From Aureococcus anophagefferens (Eukaryota; Sar; Pelagophyceae; Pelagomonadales; Pelagomonadaceae): a stretch of DNA of 10,176 nucleotides. The translations under genes and the position numbers were made by a program. The stretch spans positions 3,287,298 through 3,297,473 of the forward strand of contig NW_008705561.1 of NCBI RefSeq assembly GCF_000186865.1, written 5' to 3'. Within the stretch, counting starts at the first letter, position 1; the number at the start of each line of letters is the position of its first letter. The notes under the pieces are model-generated. The model saw only the letters and a program-made list of their open reading frames with translations, ran no database searches and was not told the DNA's origin. This document shows positions 1-6,003 of this stretch, in pieces.

Positions 1-2
1 TG

Positions 3-869
3 GCCGCGCTGGCCTGGTCGCGCGGCGCGCTCGCCGCCGCGCGCGCGCCGCACCGCGCGCTGGCCGTGCGCTTCACGCAGAGTTCGGGCCGCCTCTCCGC
101 GCGGCGCGGCGAGGTGCAGCGGCGCACGGGGGCGCTCGCGGTGAAGGTCGGCATGCTCGGCACCTGGGACGCGTCGGGCCAGCGCCACGCGCTGACGGTG
201 CTCCACGTCGACGGCTGCCGCGTCGTCCAGGTCAAGGACGCCGCGACCGACGGGTACACGGCGCTCCAACTCGGCGCGGGCGCGCTGAAGCCCAAGCACG
301 CGCCCAGCGCGCACGCGGGCCACTGCGGCGCGCACGGCGGCGAGGCCGTCGCGGGCACGCCCTACGAGCTCGCGCGGACGCTCGCCGAGTTCCGCGTGAG
401 CGCCGACGCCGTGCTGCCGCCGGGGACGCGCGTCCCCGCGGCGCACTTCGCGCCCGGCCAGCTCGTCGACGTCCGCGGCGCGACGCGGGGCAAGGGCTTC
501 CAGGGCGCCATGAAGCGCTGGAACTTCGGCGGGCAGCGCGCGACGCACGGCGTGTCGAAGACGCACCGCGCGCACGGCTCCATGGGCGGCTGCCAGAACC
601 CGGGCCGCGTCTTCAAGGGCAAGAAGATGGCGGGCCGCATGGGGGGCAGAAACCGGACGGCGCAGAACCTCACGGTGCACAAGATCGACACGGTGCGCGA
701 CCTCCTCTTCGTGCGGGGCTGCGTGCCCGGCGCCAAGGGCACCTGGGTCCGCGTGACGGACGCGGTCAAGAAGGTCACGCCCGCGGCGTACGACGCGGGG
801 GACGTGCCCTTCCCGACGCGGCCCGCGGACGAGGACCTGCCAGACGTCCTCGAGATGGCCGGCGCCTAG
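3..869 (+). CDS. MRPL3: Mitochondrial large-subunit ribosomal protein uL3 (L3), 5'-truncated by the window edge
   Basis: This is a structural protein of the mitochondrial large ribosomal subunit. It binds 23S-like rRNA and its long loop reaches towards the peptidyl transferase centre. The reading frame is open from base 3 with no in-frame ATG before the conserved region, so the start and most of the organelle leader lie upstream. The visible N-terminal residues (Ala/Arg-rich, few acidic) fit a mitochondrial leader. The mitochondrial-type opening RRTG-LAVKVGM--WD appears near 120-170. The bacterial-type L3 core follows at about 475-670: RGKGFQGAMKRWNFGGQ, then ATHG-S-THR-HGS-GG-QNPGRVFKGKKMAGRMGGR. 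A C-terminal strand with the pattern LLFVRGCVPGAKGTWV comes next, and the stop is TAG at 867-869. Red-lineage plastids usually encode their own L3, which favours a mitochondrial role; that is family knowledge, not shown here. Family assignment is very secure and the compartment is likely. Confidence 0.93.
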   Translation, partial: AALAWSRGALAAARAPHRALAVRFTQSSGRLSARRGEVQRRTGALAVKVGMLGTWDASGQRHALTVLHVDGCRVVQVKDAATDGYTALQLGAGALKPKHAPSAHAGHCGAHGGEAVAGTPYELARTLAEFRVSADAVLPPGTRVPAAHFAPGQLVDVRGATRGKGFQGAMKRWNFGGQRATHGVSKTHRAHGSMGGCQNPGRVFKGKKMAGRMGGRNRTAQNLTVHKIDTVRDLLFVRGCVPGAKGTWVRVTDAVKKVTPAAYDAGDVPFPTRPADEDLPDVLEMAGA

Positions 870-1189
870 GACGGGGGAAGGGCGCTCGGCCCCTACAGAG
901 CGCGCCGGGCAGCTTTCCGGGTGCACCGGTTCAAGTTGCGACGCTGAGGCCTTTGATGAACTTTTAATTAGGTGAGCTGGTGAGGAATCACTGAGGATCG
1001 TTTTAGTGGAACACTTGGTTGACCAAGCTCGGATTCCGCCGCCAGAACACACGGCGGTGGTGCTCGCCGCGGTCGTCGGAGCTCCCCGCCCCGGTCGTCG
1101 GCGCCCCCGCAGCGGACTCCGCGCCGTCCGGGGCGGCGCGCGCGGCTTTTCGGGGCTGCCCGACGCCGGCGGTCGGCTCCAGCTGCCCC
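870..1189. other. Intergenic region / 5' flank of the cupin-like gene
   Basis: This 320-bp gap lies between uL3m and the next plus-strand gene and holds no recognisable gene. The first 150 bases should contain the uL3m 3' UTR. An A/T-richer patch at about 930-1030 (TTTTAATTA, TTTTAG) is the most promoter-like part. A strong 5'-splice-like string, AG|GTGAGC, sits at 970-977, and AG dinucleotides preceded by pyrimidine-containing tracts occur at 1111-1112 and 1181-1182, so a 5'-UTR intron is possible but unproven. A 6-bp-arm inverted repeat with a 2-nt spacer (CTTGGT-TG-ACCAAG) lies at 1014-1027, 173 nt before the chosen ATG when measured from its GGTTGA core. The frame open from 1019 has no ATG before 1190 and looks non-coding. 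Confidence 0.5.
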
Positions 1190-2497
1190 ATGCTGAAACG
1201 TTCCCTGAAGAGCAGCGGCATGCTGCTCCTCCCGGCGAGCCCGCGGGGCCGGCTGCGGCCCGTGGCGTCGTGCCCCGACCTCGCGCGGCGCGCCGAGGTG
1301 CCCGTCGCCCACAAGCCCGGCCGGCGGCGGCGAGGCCTCGGGCTCTGGCGGCTCGCGGCGGTCGGTGCCGCGGTCTGGCTCGCGCAGTTCGCCGTCGCGT
1401 CGCGGCGCGCCTACGTGCGCTTCCCGCTCGCGCTCCAGGCCGAGGCGCTGCGGTGGTGGCTCGGGAGCGTCCTCTGGCTGTCGCGCGCGCCCGACGCGGC
1501 CGCGGTCGTCGGCGGCCGCCGGTCGTCCGCGCCGCTGCCCCGGATCTCCGTGCCCGTCGTGGAGGGCACCTGGGACGAGGTCCGGGCGGCGCTGCCGGCC
1601 TTCGGCGACGACCCGCCCCTCGTCGTCGTGCGGGGCTTCGCGGCGGGGCTCCTCGACGACTTCGGCGACGCGGCGTCGTTCGCGAACCACACGTTCGACT
1701 CGACGCACGCGTTCGCGACGGGCCACCTCGGCGAGGCGCCGGGCGGCAGCGCCGCGACGCTGCACCTCCACGACGCCGTGGAGCGCATGGTCGGCGGCGA
1801 GCGGCTCTACGGCGGCTTCCTCACGGACCTCCTCGCGAAGCAGCCGGCGCTCCGGGCCGCGGTCACCGGCGCGCTCGCGCGGCTCCTCGAGGCGCCGGCC
1901 CTCGCGCGCTTCGGCGCCGAGGTCGACCAATCCATCCACCACGCCTTCGTGTCCGGGGGGGCCTGGCACTGGGCCCAGCTCCACAACGCGCCCGTCGCCG
2001 ACGCGTTCCTCCAGGTCGCGAACCGGAAGCGGTGGTACTTCACGGTCCCCGACTACGCGCCCTTCATGCGCCCGATCTGCCTCGGCTTCACGGCGGGCTG
2101 CCGCTTCATGATGGACCCGCGGAACCAGAGCCGCGTCCCCTTCGTCGAAATCGTCACGGGCCCGGGCGACCTCCTCGTCTTCCCGTCGTTCTGGCCCCAC
2201 GCCGTCGCGAACCTGGACGAGGGCTTCGGCTTCGGCGTCGGCGTCCGGCCCCGGGTCGCCCGCGAGCTCTTCGCCGCGGCGGCGTTCCCCGCGACGGCGC
2301 GGCGGTCCCAGCTCTCGCCCGCGCTCAACTTCGCGCTCCGCCACGCCTACACCGCGGCCACGCGGCCGGCCTTCTACCGCGACGCCGTCGCCCGGCTCAG
2401 CGGCAAGTTCGCGTCGCTCTCGACGTCCCTCGCCGTCAACAGCCCGGAGCTCGAGGCCGTCGCCCTCCGGGCCGCGGCCGCGGTCCGCCTCCACTAG
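1190..2497 (+). CDS. Membrane-anchored cupin-like (JmjC/FIH-type fold) protein with an HxA metal motif
   Basis: A 435-residue protein. I chose the ATG at 1190 because it is the first in frame; the open frame from 1019 begins only with TTG and its translation is Pro/Ser/Ala-rich. A basic stretch (HKPGRRRR, 41-48) is followed by a hydrophobic segment (about 51-70), which suggests a type II signal anchor with the domain outside the cytosol. Residues about 118-355 read as a cupin-like Fe(II)/2-oxoglutarate oxygenase domain: VPVVEGTW near 121; LVVVRGF near 144; LHNAPVADAFLQVANRKRW at 264-282; then GPGDLLVFPSFWPHAVANL at 324-342. In family members the first motif is HxD followed by a Q-V/I--(K/R)RW strand, and the second supplies the distal His. 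Here H265 and H337 are kept, but the Asp position is A267. The substrate is unknown. It could be a hydroxylase-like enzyme, a halogenase-like variant or a dead enzyme. Fold assignment is fairly secure; activity is open. Confidence 0.75.
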   Translation: MLKRSLKSSGMLLLPASPRGRLRPVASCPDLARRAEVPVAHKPGRRRRGLGLWRLAAVGAAVWLAQFAVASRRAYVRFPLALQAEALRWWLGSVLWLSRAPDAAAVVGGRRSSAPLPRISVPVVEGTWDEVRAALPAFGDDPPLVVVRGFAAGLLDDFGDAASFANHTFDSTHAFATGHLGEAPGGSAATLHLHDAVERMVGGERLYGGFLTDLLAKQPALRAAVTGALARLLEAPALARFGAEVDQSIHHAFVSGGAWHWAQLHNAPVADAFLQVANRKRWYFTVPDYAPFMRPICLGFTAGCRFMMDPRNQSRVPFVEIVTGPGDLLVFPSFWPHAVANLDEGFGFGVGVRPRVARELFAAAAFPATARRSQLSPALNFALRHAYTAATRPAFYRDAVARLSGKFASLSTSLAVNSPELEAVALRAAAAVRLH

Positions 2498-2809
2498 GCG
2501 CGGACGCCCCCCCCCCCCAAAGCGCGGGGTCGCCCGACCCGCAGCGCACCGCGGCGCGGCCCGGCGCCGGGCTCCCTCCGCGACGGGGCCCGGCGCCGAC
2601 GCGCCCTAATTCGGCTCTTTTGGATAATCAACCCAGGTTGAACTGCATCAAGTACTTGCATCTCGTGAGTTTCTCGTGTCACGAGGAAATCGTCGATCCA
2701 TCCCGGCTGCCCCGCGACCTGCACGCGGCGGCGCCTCCTAGCGCGCGAGGTCGCAGGCGCCGCCGCCGCCCATCGTGGCGTCGGCGACGCGCGCATTTTT
2801 TACGCCGCC
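2498..2809. other. Intergenic region between the cupin-like gene and the membrane-protein gene
   Basis: A 312-bp gap with no gene seen. It starts with a run of 12 cytosines (2507-2518) soon after the stop codon, followed by very GC-rich sequence to about 2605. It then turns abruptly A/T-richer (about 2606-2700: CTAATTCGG, TTTTGGATAATC), which is the likeliest promoter/transcription-start zone for the gene at 2810. Short inverted repeats occur in this zone: TCAACC-CA-GGTTGA at 2628-2641, CAAGTACTTG at 2649-2658, and CTCGTG-T-CACGAG at 2673-2685. Each is individually within chance expectation. From about 2700 to the ATG the sequence is GC-rich 5' UTR-like DNA with a CATTTTTTA string just before the start. 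Confidence 0.5.
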
Positions 2810-4439
2810 ATGAGCATGGGCTGCACCGACGGCATGTTCTCCGCGTCGGGCGAGGCGTGCGACGAGTCGCCGGCGTTCGCGACGCTCGCGGCGCGCGTCG
2901 CGGCGCTCGAGGACGCGGCCGGCGGCGAGTCGCGCGCGGAGGCGAGCGCCGCCGTCGACGTCGTCGCCGTCGCCGCCAAGGACGAGGCGGAGGACGGCGC
3001 GCGCGAGGAAGCGCTCGTCGAGGCGCTGTCGGCGGTGACGCGCGACGACTACTACAGCTGGACGACGGCCGCGCTCCTGGACGTCGGCGTGCCCGGGGCC
3101 TACGCGGCGGCGCACGGCGCGGCGGCGATGGCCGTCATGGCCTGCGTCATGCTCGCGCTCCTGGGCATCGTGGACTTTGCGTGGGTGACCATGGTCTGGG
3201 ACGACGACGAGGTCTTCGGCTGGGGCAACCGGTCCGAGCCCACGTACTTCTCCTACATCTACGACGTCCAGTGGTTCGGCTGCCCGGCCGCGACCGTCGT
3301 CACGGTCGCGCTCTGCAGCGTGCTCATCGTGCTCGAGATCCGGCGCCAGGAGTTCGGGGCCATCCAGACGACGCGGCTCCTCGTCGGCTACGAGCTCCTC
3401 GCGCTCCTCGACCCGCGCGGCGGCGCCGGCGGCGAGCGCCGGCCGCCGCTCTGGCGCCTGGGCCTCGCCTACGTCGTCTCGACGTGCCGGTCCCTGCAGC
3501 TCACGGTCTTCGTCTACTCGTCGTGCTTCGTGCTCGGCACGTCCGACGGCCCGGCGGAGGTCATCCTCAACAGCCTCGCGTCCATCTTCCTCCTCGGCGT
3601 CGACGACGCGCTGAACATGGAGACCGTCGCGGGCCTCGACGCGCTCCACGCGCACGCCGACGCCGTCGACCAGGCCGCGGTCTGGCGGCCGGTCGCGGCG
3701 CGGCTCCTCGGGCCCGGCGGCCCCGCGCCGGGCGACCGGCGGCGCGCGCTCGAGCGGGGCACGCTCTTCCTCGAGGCCGTGACCCTCGTCATCCTCGCCT
3801 GGTCCGCCGTCGCCATGCAGAAGCGGACGAGCGCGGGCGAGGGCTTCTACTACGACGACGGCGAAACCACCGCGGACCTCGGCCTCACGCCCGCGGGCGG
3901 CGACAACCACGTCACGCTGCTCATCCGGTCCATGCTCTTCGTCTACCTCATCGTCCTCGCGTTCCACGCGGCCGTGCTCGTCCCGCTCGCCGTCCGCGAC
4001 GGCCCGGCGCGCGCCGTCGGCCCCCGCGCGGAAATCGACCGCCGGTTCGGGGGGTCCCGACCAAACTTCAGAACTCTCTCGCTCGGTCACATCGAAGTCG
4101 ATTCGGCTGATGTTTGGACGAATCGATGGCTCTCGTCGAGTTCTCGAAGCACCGCCGAAGAGATCGCGTCGAAACGGTCGCATACGCGCACATTGAAGTC
4201 GGGTTGAAGATTTGAATTCCACACAGGTCGGCCCGCGACTAGTCGCGACGTTCCTCGCGCAGGCCGCGCTGCTCTACGTCGGCTACTGGAGCCTCGTCCA
4301 GCGCTACCTGACGGTCACCGTGCTCGCGTGGGAGGCCTCCGGCGAGGGCGGCGTCCTCGCGAAGTGCACCGAGGAGTACGGCGACGACCGCGACTTCGGC
4401 TGCGACCGGCGCACGGGCTACTCGGGCTACGCCGGCTAG
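2810..4439 (+). CDS. Multi-pass membrane protein of unknown function, two exons (2810-4015, 4227-4439)
   Basis: I do not recognise the family. The ATG at 2810 has a good vertebrate-like Kozak context (GCCGCCATGA). Splicing 4015 to 4227 (phase 0, GT...AG) joins ...RDGPARA to VGPRLVATF... and gives 472 residues. Retaining the intron would instead end at a TGA at 4205-4207 after a low-quality tail. The N-terminus (1-80) is soluble, acidic and Ala-rich. Hydrophobic segments then follow at about 98-128, 157-177, 217-243, 248-266, 318-337, 368-393 and 404-424, so six or seven membrane passes. Between the first two lies an acidic/aromatic loop (WDDDEVFGWGN, YFSYIYDVQWFG). The fourth ends with LNSLASIFLLGVDDALN, an Asp pair at the membrane edge. 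Exon 2 contributes the last membrane segment and a hydrophilic tail rich in Asp, Tyr and Gly, with Cys at 449 and 461. It could be a channel, transporter or sensor, and nothing seen decides. Gene and splice model are well supported. Confidence 0.82.
4016..4023 (+). repeat. Left copy of 8-bp target-site duplication (GTCGGCCC)
   Basis: These eight bases are identical to 4227-4234. The left copy provides the intron's GT donor and is spliced out, while the right copy is retained as the first codons of exon 2 (Val-Gly-Pro), so splicing restores what looks like the pre-insertion reading frame. Confidence 0.7.
4016..4226 (+). mobile_element. Introner-like intron: 211-nt spliceosomal intron with target-site duplication and terminal inverted repeats
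   Basis: The intron begins GTCGGCCC at 4016-4023, and exon 2 begins with exactly the same eight bases at 4227-4234, immediately after the acceptor AG. The interior (4024-4226) has imperfect terminal inverted repeats. Left 4024-4038 reads CCGCGCGGAAATCGA; the reverse complement of the right end (4212-4226) reads CTGTGTGGAATTCAA. That is 10 of 15 identical, with four of the five mismatches C/T or G/A transitions. Thus one copy of the duplication supplies the 5' GT and the right terminus of the element supplies the 3' AG. This is how DNA-transposon-derived introners described in Aureococcus and Micromonas are thought to create introns; that link is from family knowledge. The interior is A/T-richer than the exons. 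No coding capacity is seen, so it would be non-autonomous. Confidence 0.72.
4227..4234 (+). repeat. Right copy of 8-bp target-site duplication (GTCGGCCC)
   Basis: This is the partner of 4016-4023. It directly follows the acceptor AG at 4225-4226 and lies inside exon 2 of the membrane-protein gene. Confidence 0.7.
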
Positions 4440-4523
4440 GGACCCCGACCGTATTCGCTCGCCGCCGCGCTCGCTCGCTTCGAACTCGCCGAACGCCGCG
4501 CGATCCCGCGCGACCCCGGCGCC

Positions 4524-4551
4524 TAACATATCCCGCCGGCGGGATATGTTA
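4524..4551. terminator. Perfect 28-bp palindrome between convergent genes
   Basis: The arm TAACATATCCCGCC (4524-4537) is followed without a spacer by its exact reverse complement (4538-4551). It begins 84 bases after the plus-strand membrane-protein stop (4437-4439) and ends 3 bases before the minus-strand kinase stop (TAG, on the plus strand 4555-4557). A perfect 14-bp-arm palindrome is far beyond chance in 10 kb. RNA copied from either strand would form the same hairpin, so a bidirectional 3'-end/termination or transcript-separating role is reasonable. That role is inference. It could instead be the footprint of a small palindromic element or a dyad binding site. Confidence 0.55.
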
Positions 4552-4554
4552 CGC

Positions 4555-5772
4555 CTAGCGGACGCGCTCGTCGAAGTAGGCGTAGGCCTCGGACATCGTC
4601 GAGTCGAGCTCGCCGGGGCTGAGCCGCGCCGCGGGCGGCAGGTGCTCGCACTGCTCGTCGCCGAGGACCGTGAGGTGGAGGTACGCGTCCGTCCCGTGGC
4701 CCTCGAGGGGCCGGAGCGCGAGCTCGCCCCCGAAGTAGCGCGCGAGGCACCGCGTCATCGGGAGCCCGATGCCCATGCCGCTGAGCGTCGCGCCGTACGC
4801 GCGCGCGACCGCGCGGCCGTCGTCGAGGGGCCGCCGCGCCGGCGCGGCCGCGGACGACCAGAACCAGCTCCACATGTCGTGACGCGTCGACCGCGGGCAG
4901 CCGCCGCCCTCGTCGCCGACCTTGATCGTGATCTCCGACGCCCCGGACGCGACGACGACGCGCACGTCCGGCAGCGGCGACCCGTCGCCGTGCTTCTCCA
5001 GCGTCGCGCGCACCGCGTTCTTGAGGAGCTCGCCGACGGCCTCGCGCATGTGCGTCCGCACGTAGGTCAGCGACGCGTCCAGGTCGCCGACGACGGCGAT
5101 CGCCGGCGACGCGCCGTAGGTCTCGCGCGCGAGGCGCTCGACGTCGTAGGCCGCGGCGCTCACGACGTCGCCGGGCATGCACCGCGGGTCGATGAGGCCC
5201 CGCTGGCCCGGCTCGCGGAGCGCGAGGTAGTGCTCGATCAGGAGGCGCAGCCCGATGCGCGCCGTGAAGAAGCGCGCGAGGTCCCGGTCGAGCGCGAGCC
5301 GCCGCGCGGGCACGACGCGGTCGAGCTCGAAGGGGTGGAGCTTCCGGATCGCCGCCGCGAGCGCCACGGGCACGCTCGTGCGGTCGCTCAGCAGGGCGGT
5401 CACCGTGGCGGCGAAGTCGCGCTCCGCGCCGGCCGTCGCCGGCGGCGCGCACGACGCGATCTCCGCCGTCGCCGCCTCGTAGTAGTCGATGATGCTGTCG
5501 CCCTCGGCGCCGAGCAGGTCCCGGAGCTCCTCGATGCGCTGCGCCATGCGGATCGGCAGCTCGCCGTGGAGGAACGTCGCCGCGGACACGGCGTCGCGCG
5601 CCTCGCCGACGTTGTACATGTCCTGCAGCGACAGGGGCGTCGACGGCCGCGACGCCAGGTCCTCGACGAGTGTTCGACGGTCCGACGCCGACATCGGCGC
5701 GGCCCCGAAGGCGCGGCGCGCCGACGAGGCGCGCAGCGCGACGCGCGACGCGCGGTTCAGCAGCCGCGTCAT
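4555..5772 (-). CDS. Mitochondrial 2-oxoacid dehydrogenase kinase (PDK/BCKDK family)
   Basis: A 405-residue kinase of the GHKL-ATPase fold that phosphorylates and inactivates the E1 component of the pyruvate or branched-chain 2-oxoacid dehydrogenase complex in the mitochondrial matrix. The start MTRLLNRASRVALRASSARR is Arg-rich with no acidic residue, a good matrix leader. Family landmarks in order: FLHGELPIRMAQRIEEL (67-83); RIGLRLLIEHYLAL (172-185); IDPRCMPGDVV then YG-SP (194-223); N-box GELLKNAVRATLEKH with E248 and N252 (247-261); G1 box DEGGG (287-291); G2 box GMGIGLPMTRCLARYFGGEL (332-351); and G3 GHGTD (358-362). Oddities: many animal PDKs have DRGGG at G1, whereas here the Arg position is Glu; the residue four before E248 is Glu rather than the His of animal PDKs; and no C-terminal Asp-Trp pair is seen. 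Mixed PDK/BCKDK similarity leaves the substrate undecided. Family assignment is secure. Confidence 0.9.
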   Translation of the reverse strand: MTRLLNRASRVALRASSARRAFGAAPMSASDRRTLVEDLASRPSTPLSLQDMYNVGEARDAVSAATFLHGELPIRMAQRIEELRDLLGAEGDSIIDYYEAATAEIASCAPPATAGAERDFAATVTALLSDRTSVPVALAAAIRKLHPFELDRVVPARRLALDRDLARFFTARIGLRLLIEHYLALREPGQRGLIDPRCMPGDVVSAAAYDVERLARETYGASPAIAVVGDLDASLTYVRTHMREAVGELLKNAVRATLEKHGDGSPLPDVRVVVASGASEITIKVGDEGGGCPRSTRHDMWSWFWSSAAAPARRPLDDGRAVARAYGATLSGMGIGLPMTRCLARYFGGELALRPLEGHGTDAYLHLTVLGDEQCEHLPPAARLSPGELDSTMSEAYAYFDERVR

Positions 5773-6003
5773 GCTCTGAGCGTCAACTCAATAGCCATTG
5801 ATTTGTCCTTGTTGTTGCCACTGTCGAGTCAAACAGACTAAAGTTTTATGGTTGAACTAAGTTGTATCATGATCACGTAACTCCGCCGCCGAACTCGCGC
5901 TGCTGTGACAGAGCGCGTCGGCGGCTGCAGCCCGCCGCTGCGGGCGCGCGGCGCTGCGACCTCGCCGGAGCGCCGGCAGCCCGCCGGCGGCGGACGCGCC
6001 GTC
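5773..6003. promoter_or_regulatory. Divergent promoter region between the kinase (-) and glutamine synthetase (+)
   Basis: The 231 bases between the two start codons are the only place for both promoters. About 5785-5880 is A/T-rich relative to its surroundings (TTTGTCCTTGTTGTTG, AAAGTTTTATGG, TTGTATCATGATCACGTAAC). It includes an ACGT core in GATCACGTAAC near 5874 and a TCAAT-AGCC-ATTGA inverted repeat at 5788-5801. A GGTTGAACT string at 5850-5858 recurs in the flank of another gene at 2636-2644. From about 5885 to the ATG it is GC-rich 5' UTR-like DNA. No canonical TATA box was seen. Assignment rests on position and composition only. Confidence 0.45.

Noticed and set aside
515..545. GGQ tripeptide in uL3m (NFGGQRATHG) resembling the release-factor motif
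   Set aside because: The Gln is simply the conserved L3 glutamine next to ATHG; the two Gly residues are coincidental and the protein is clearly L3.
1014..1027. CTTGGT-TG-ACCAAG inverted repeat as a regulatory dyad
   Set aside because: Arms of six bases with short spacers are expected several times by chance in gaps of this total length; kept only as a note in the intergenic entry.
1019..1189. N-terminal extension of the cupin-like protein from a TTG
   Set aside because: No ATG in this stretch, unlike a eukaryotic start; sequence is Pro/Ser/Ala-rich and the signal anchor follows the ATG at 1190. A spliced upstream exon cannot be excluded.
968..2494. Minus-strand ORF opposite the cupin-like gene
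   Set aside because: Arg/Glu/Ala-rich shadow with no recognisable motif.
2507..2518. Run of 12 cytosines
   Set aside because: A simple homopolymer in GC-rich DNA, prone to assembly error; no functional claim is supported.
1006..4110. Very long plus-strand ORF (over 1000 codons) spanning the cupin and membrane-protein genes
   Set aside because: It is an off-frame reading of two real genes, starts at GTG, and is Arg/Pro/Gly-rich with no domain pattern. Stop codons are rare in off-frames of such GC-rich DNA.
2738..4222. Minus-strand ORF opposite the membrane-protein gene
   Set aside because: Composition artefact; low-complexity charged sequence, while the plus strand shows membrane segments and a good ATG context.
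4212..4439. Separate small gene starting at TTG 4212
   Set aside because: It is exon 2 of the membrane-protein gene; splicing at 4015/4227 joins the frames exactly and the first bases are intron.
5905..6003. Glutamine synthetase start at GTG 5905
   Set aside because: A non-ATG start is unlikely in a nuclear gene, and the ATG at 6004 is the first in frame.
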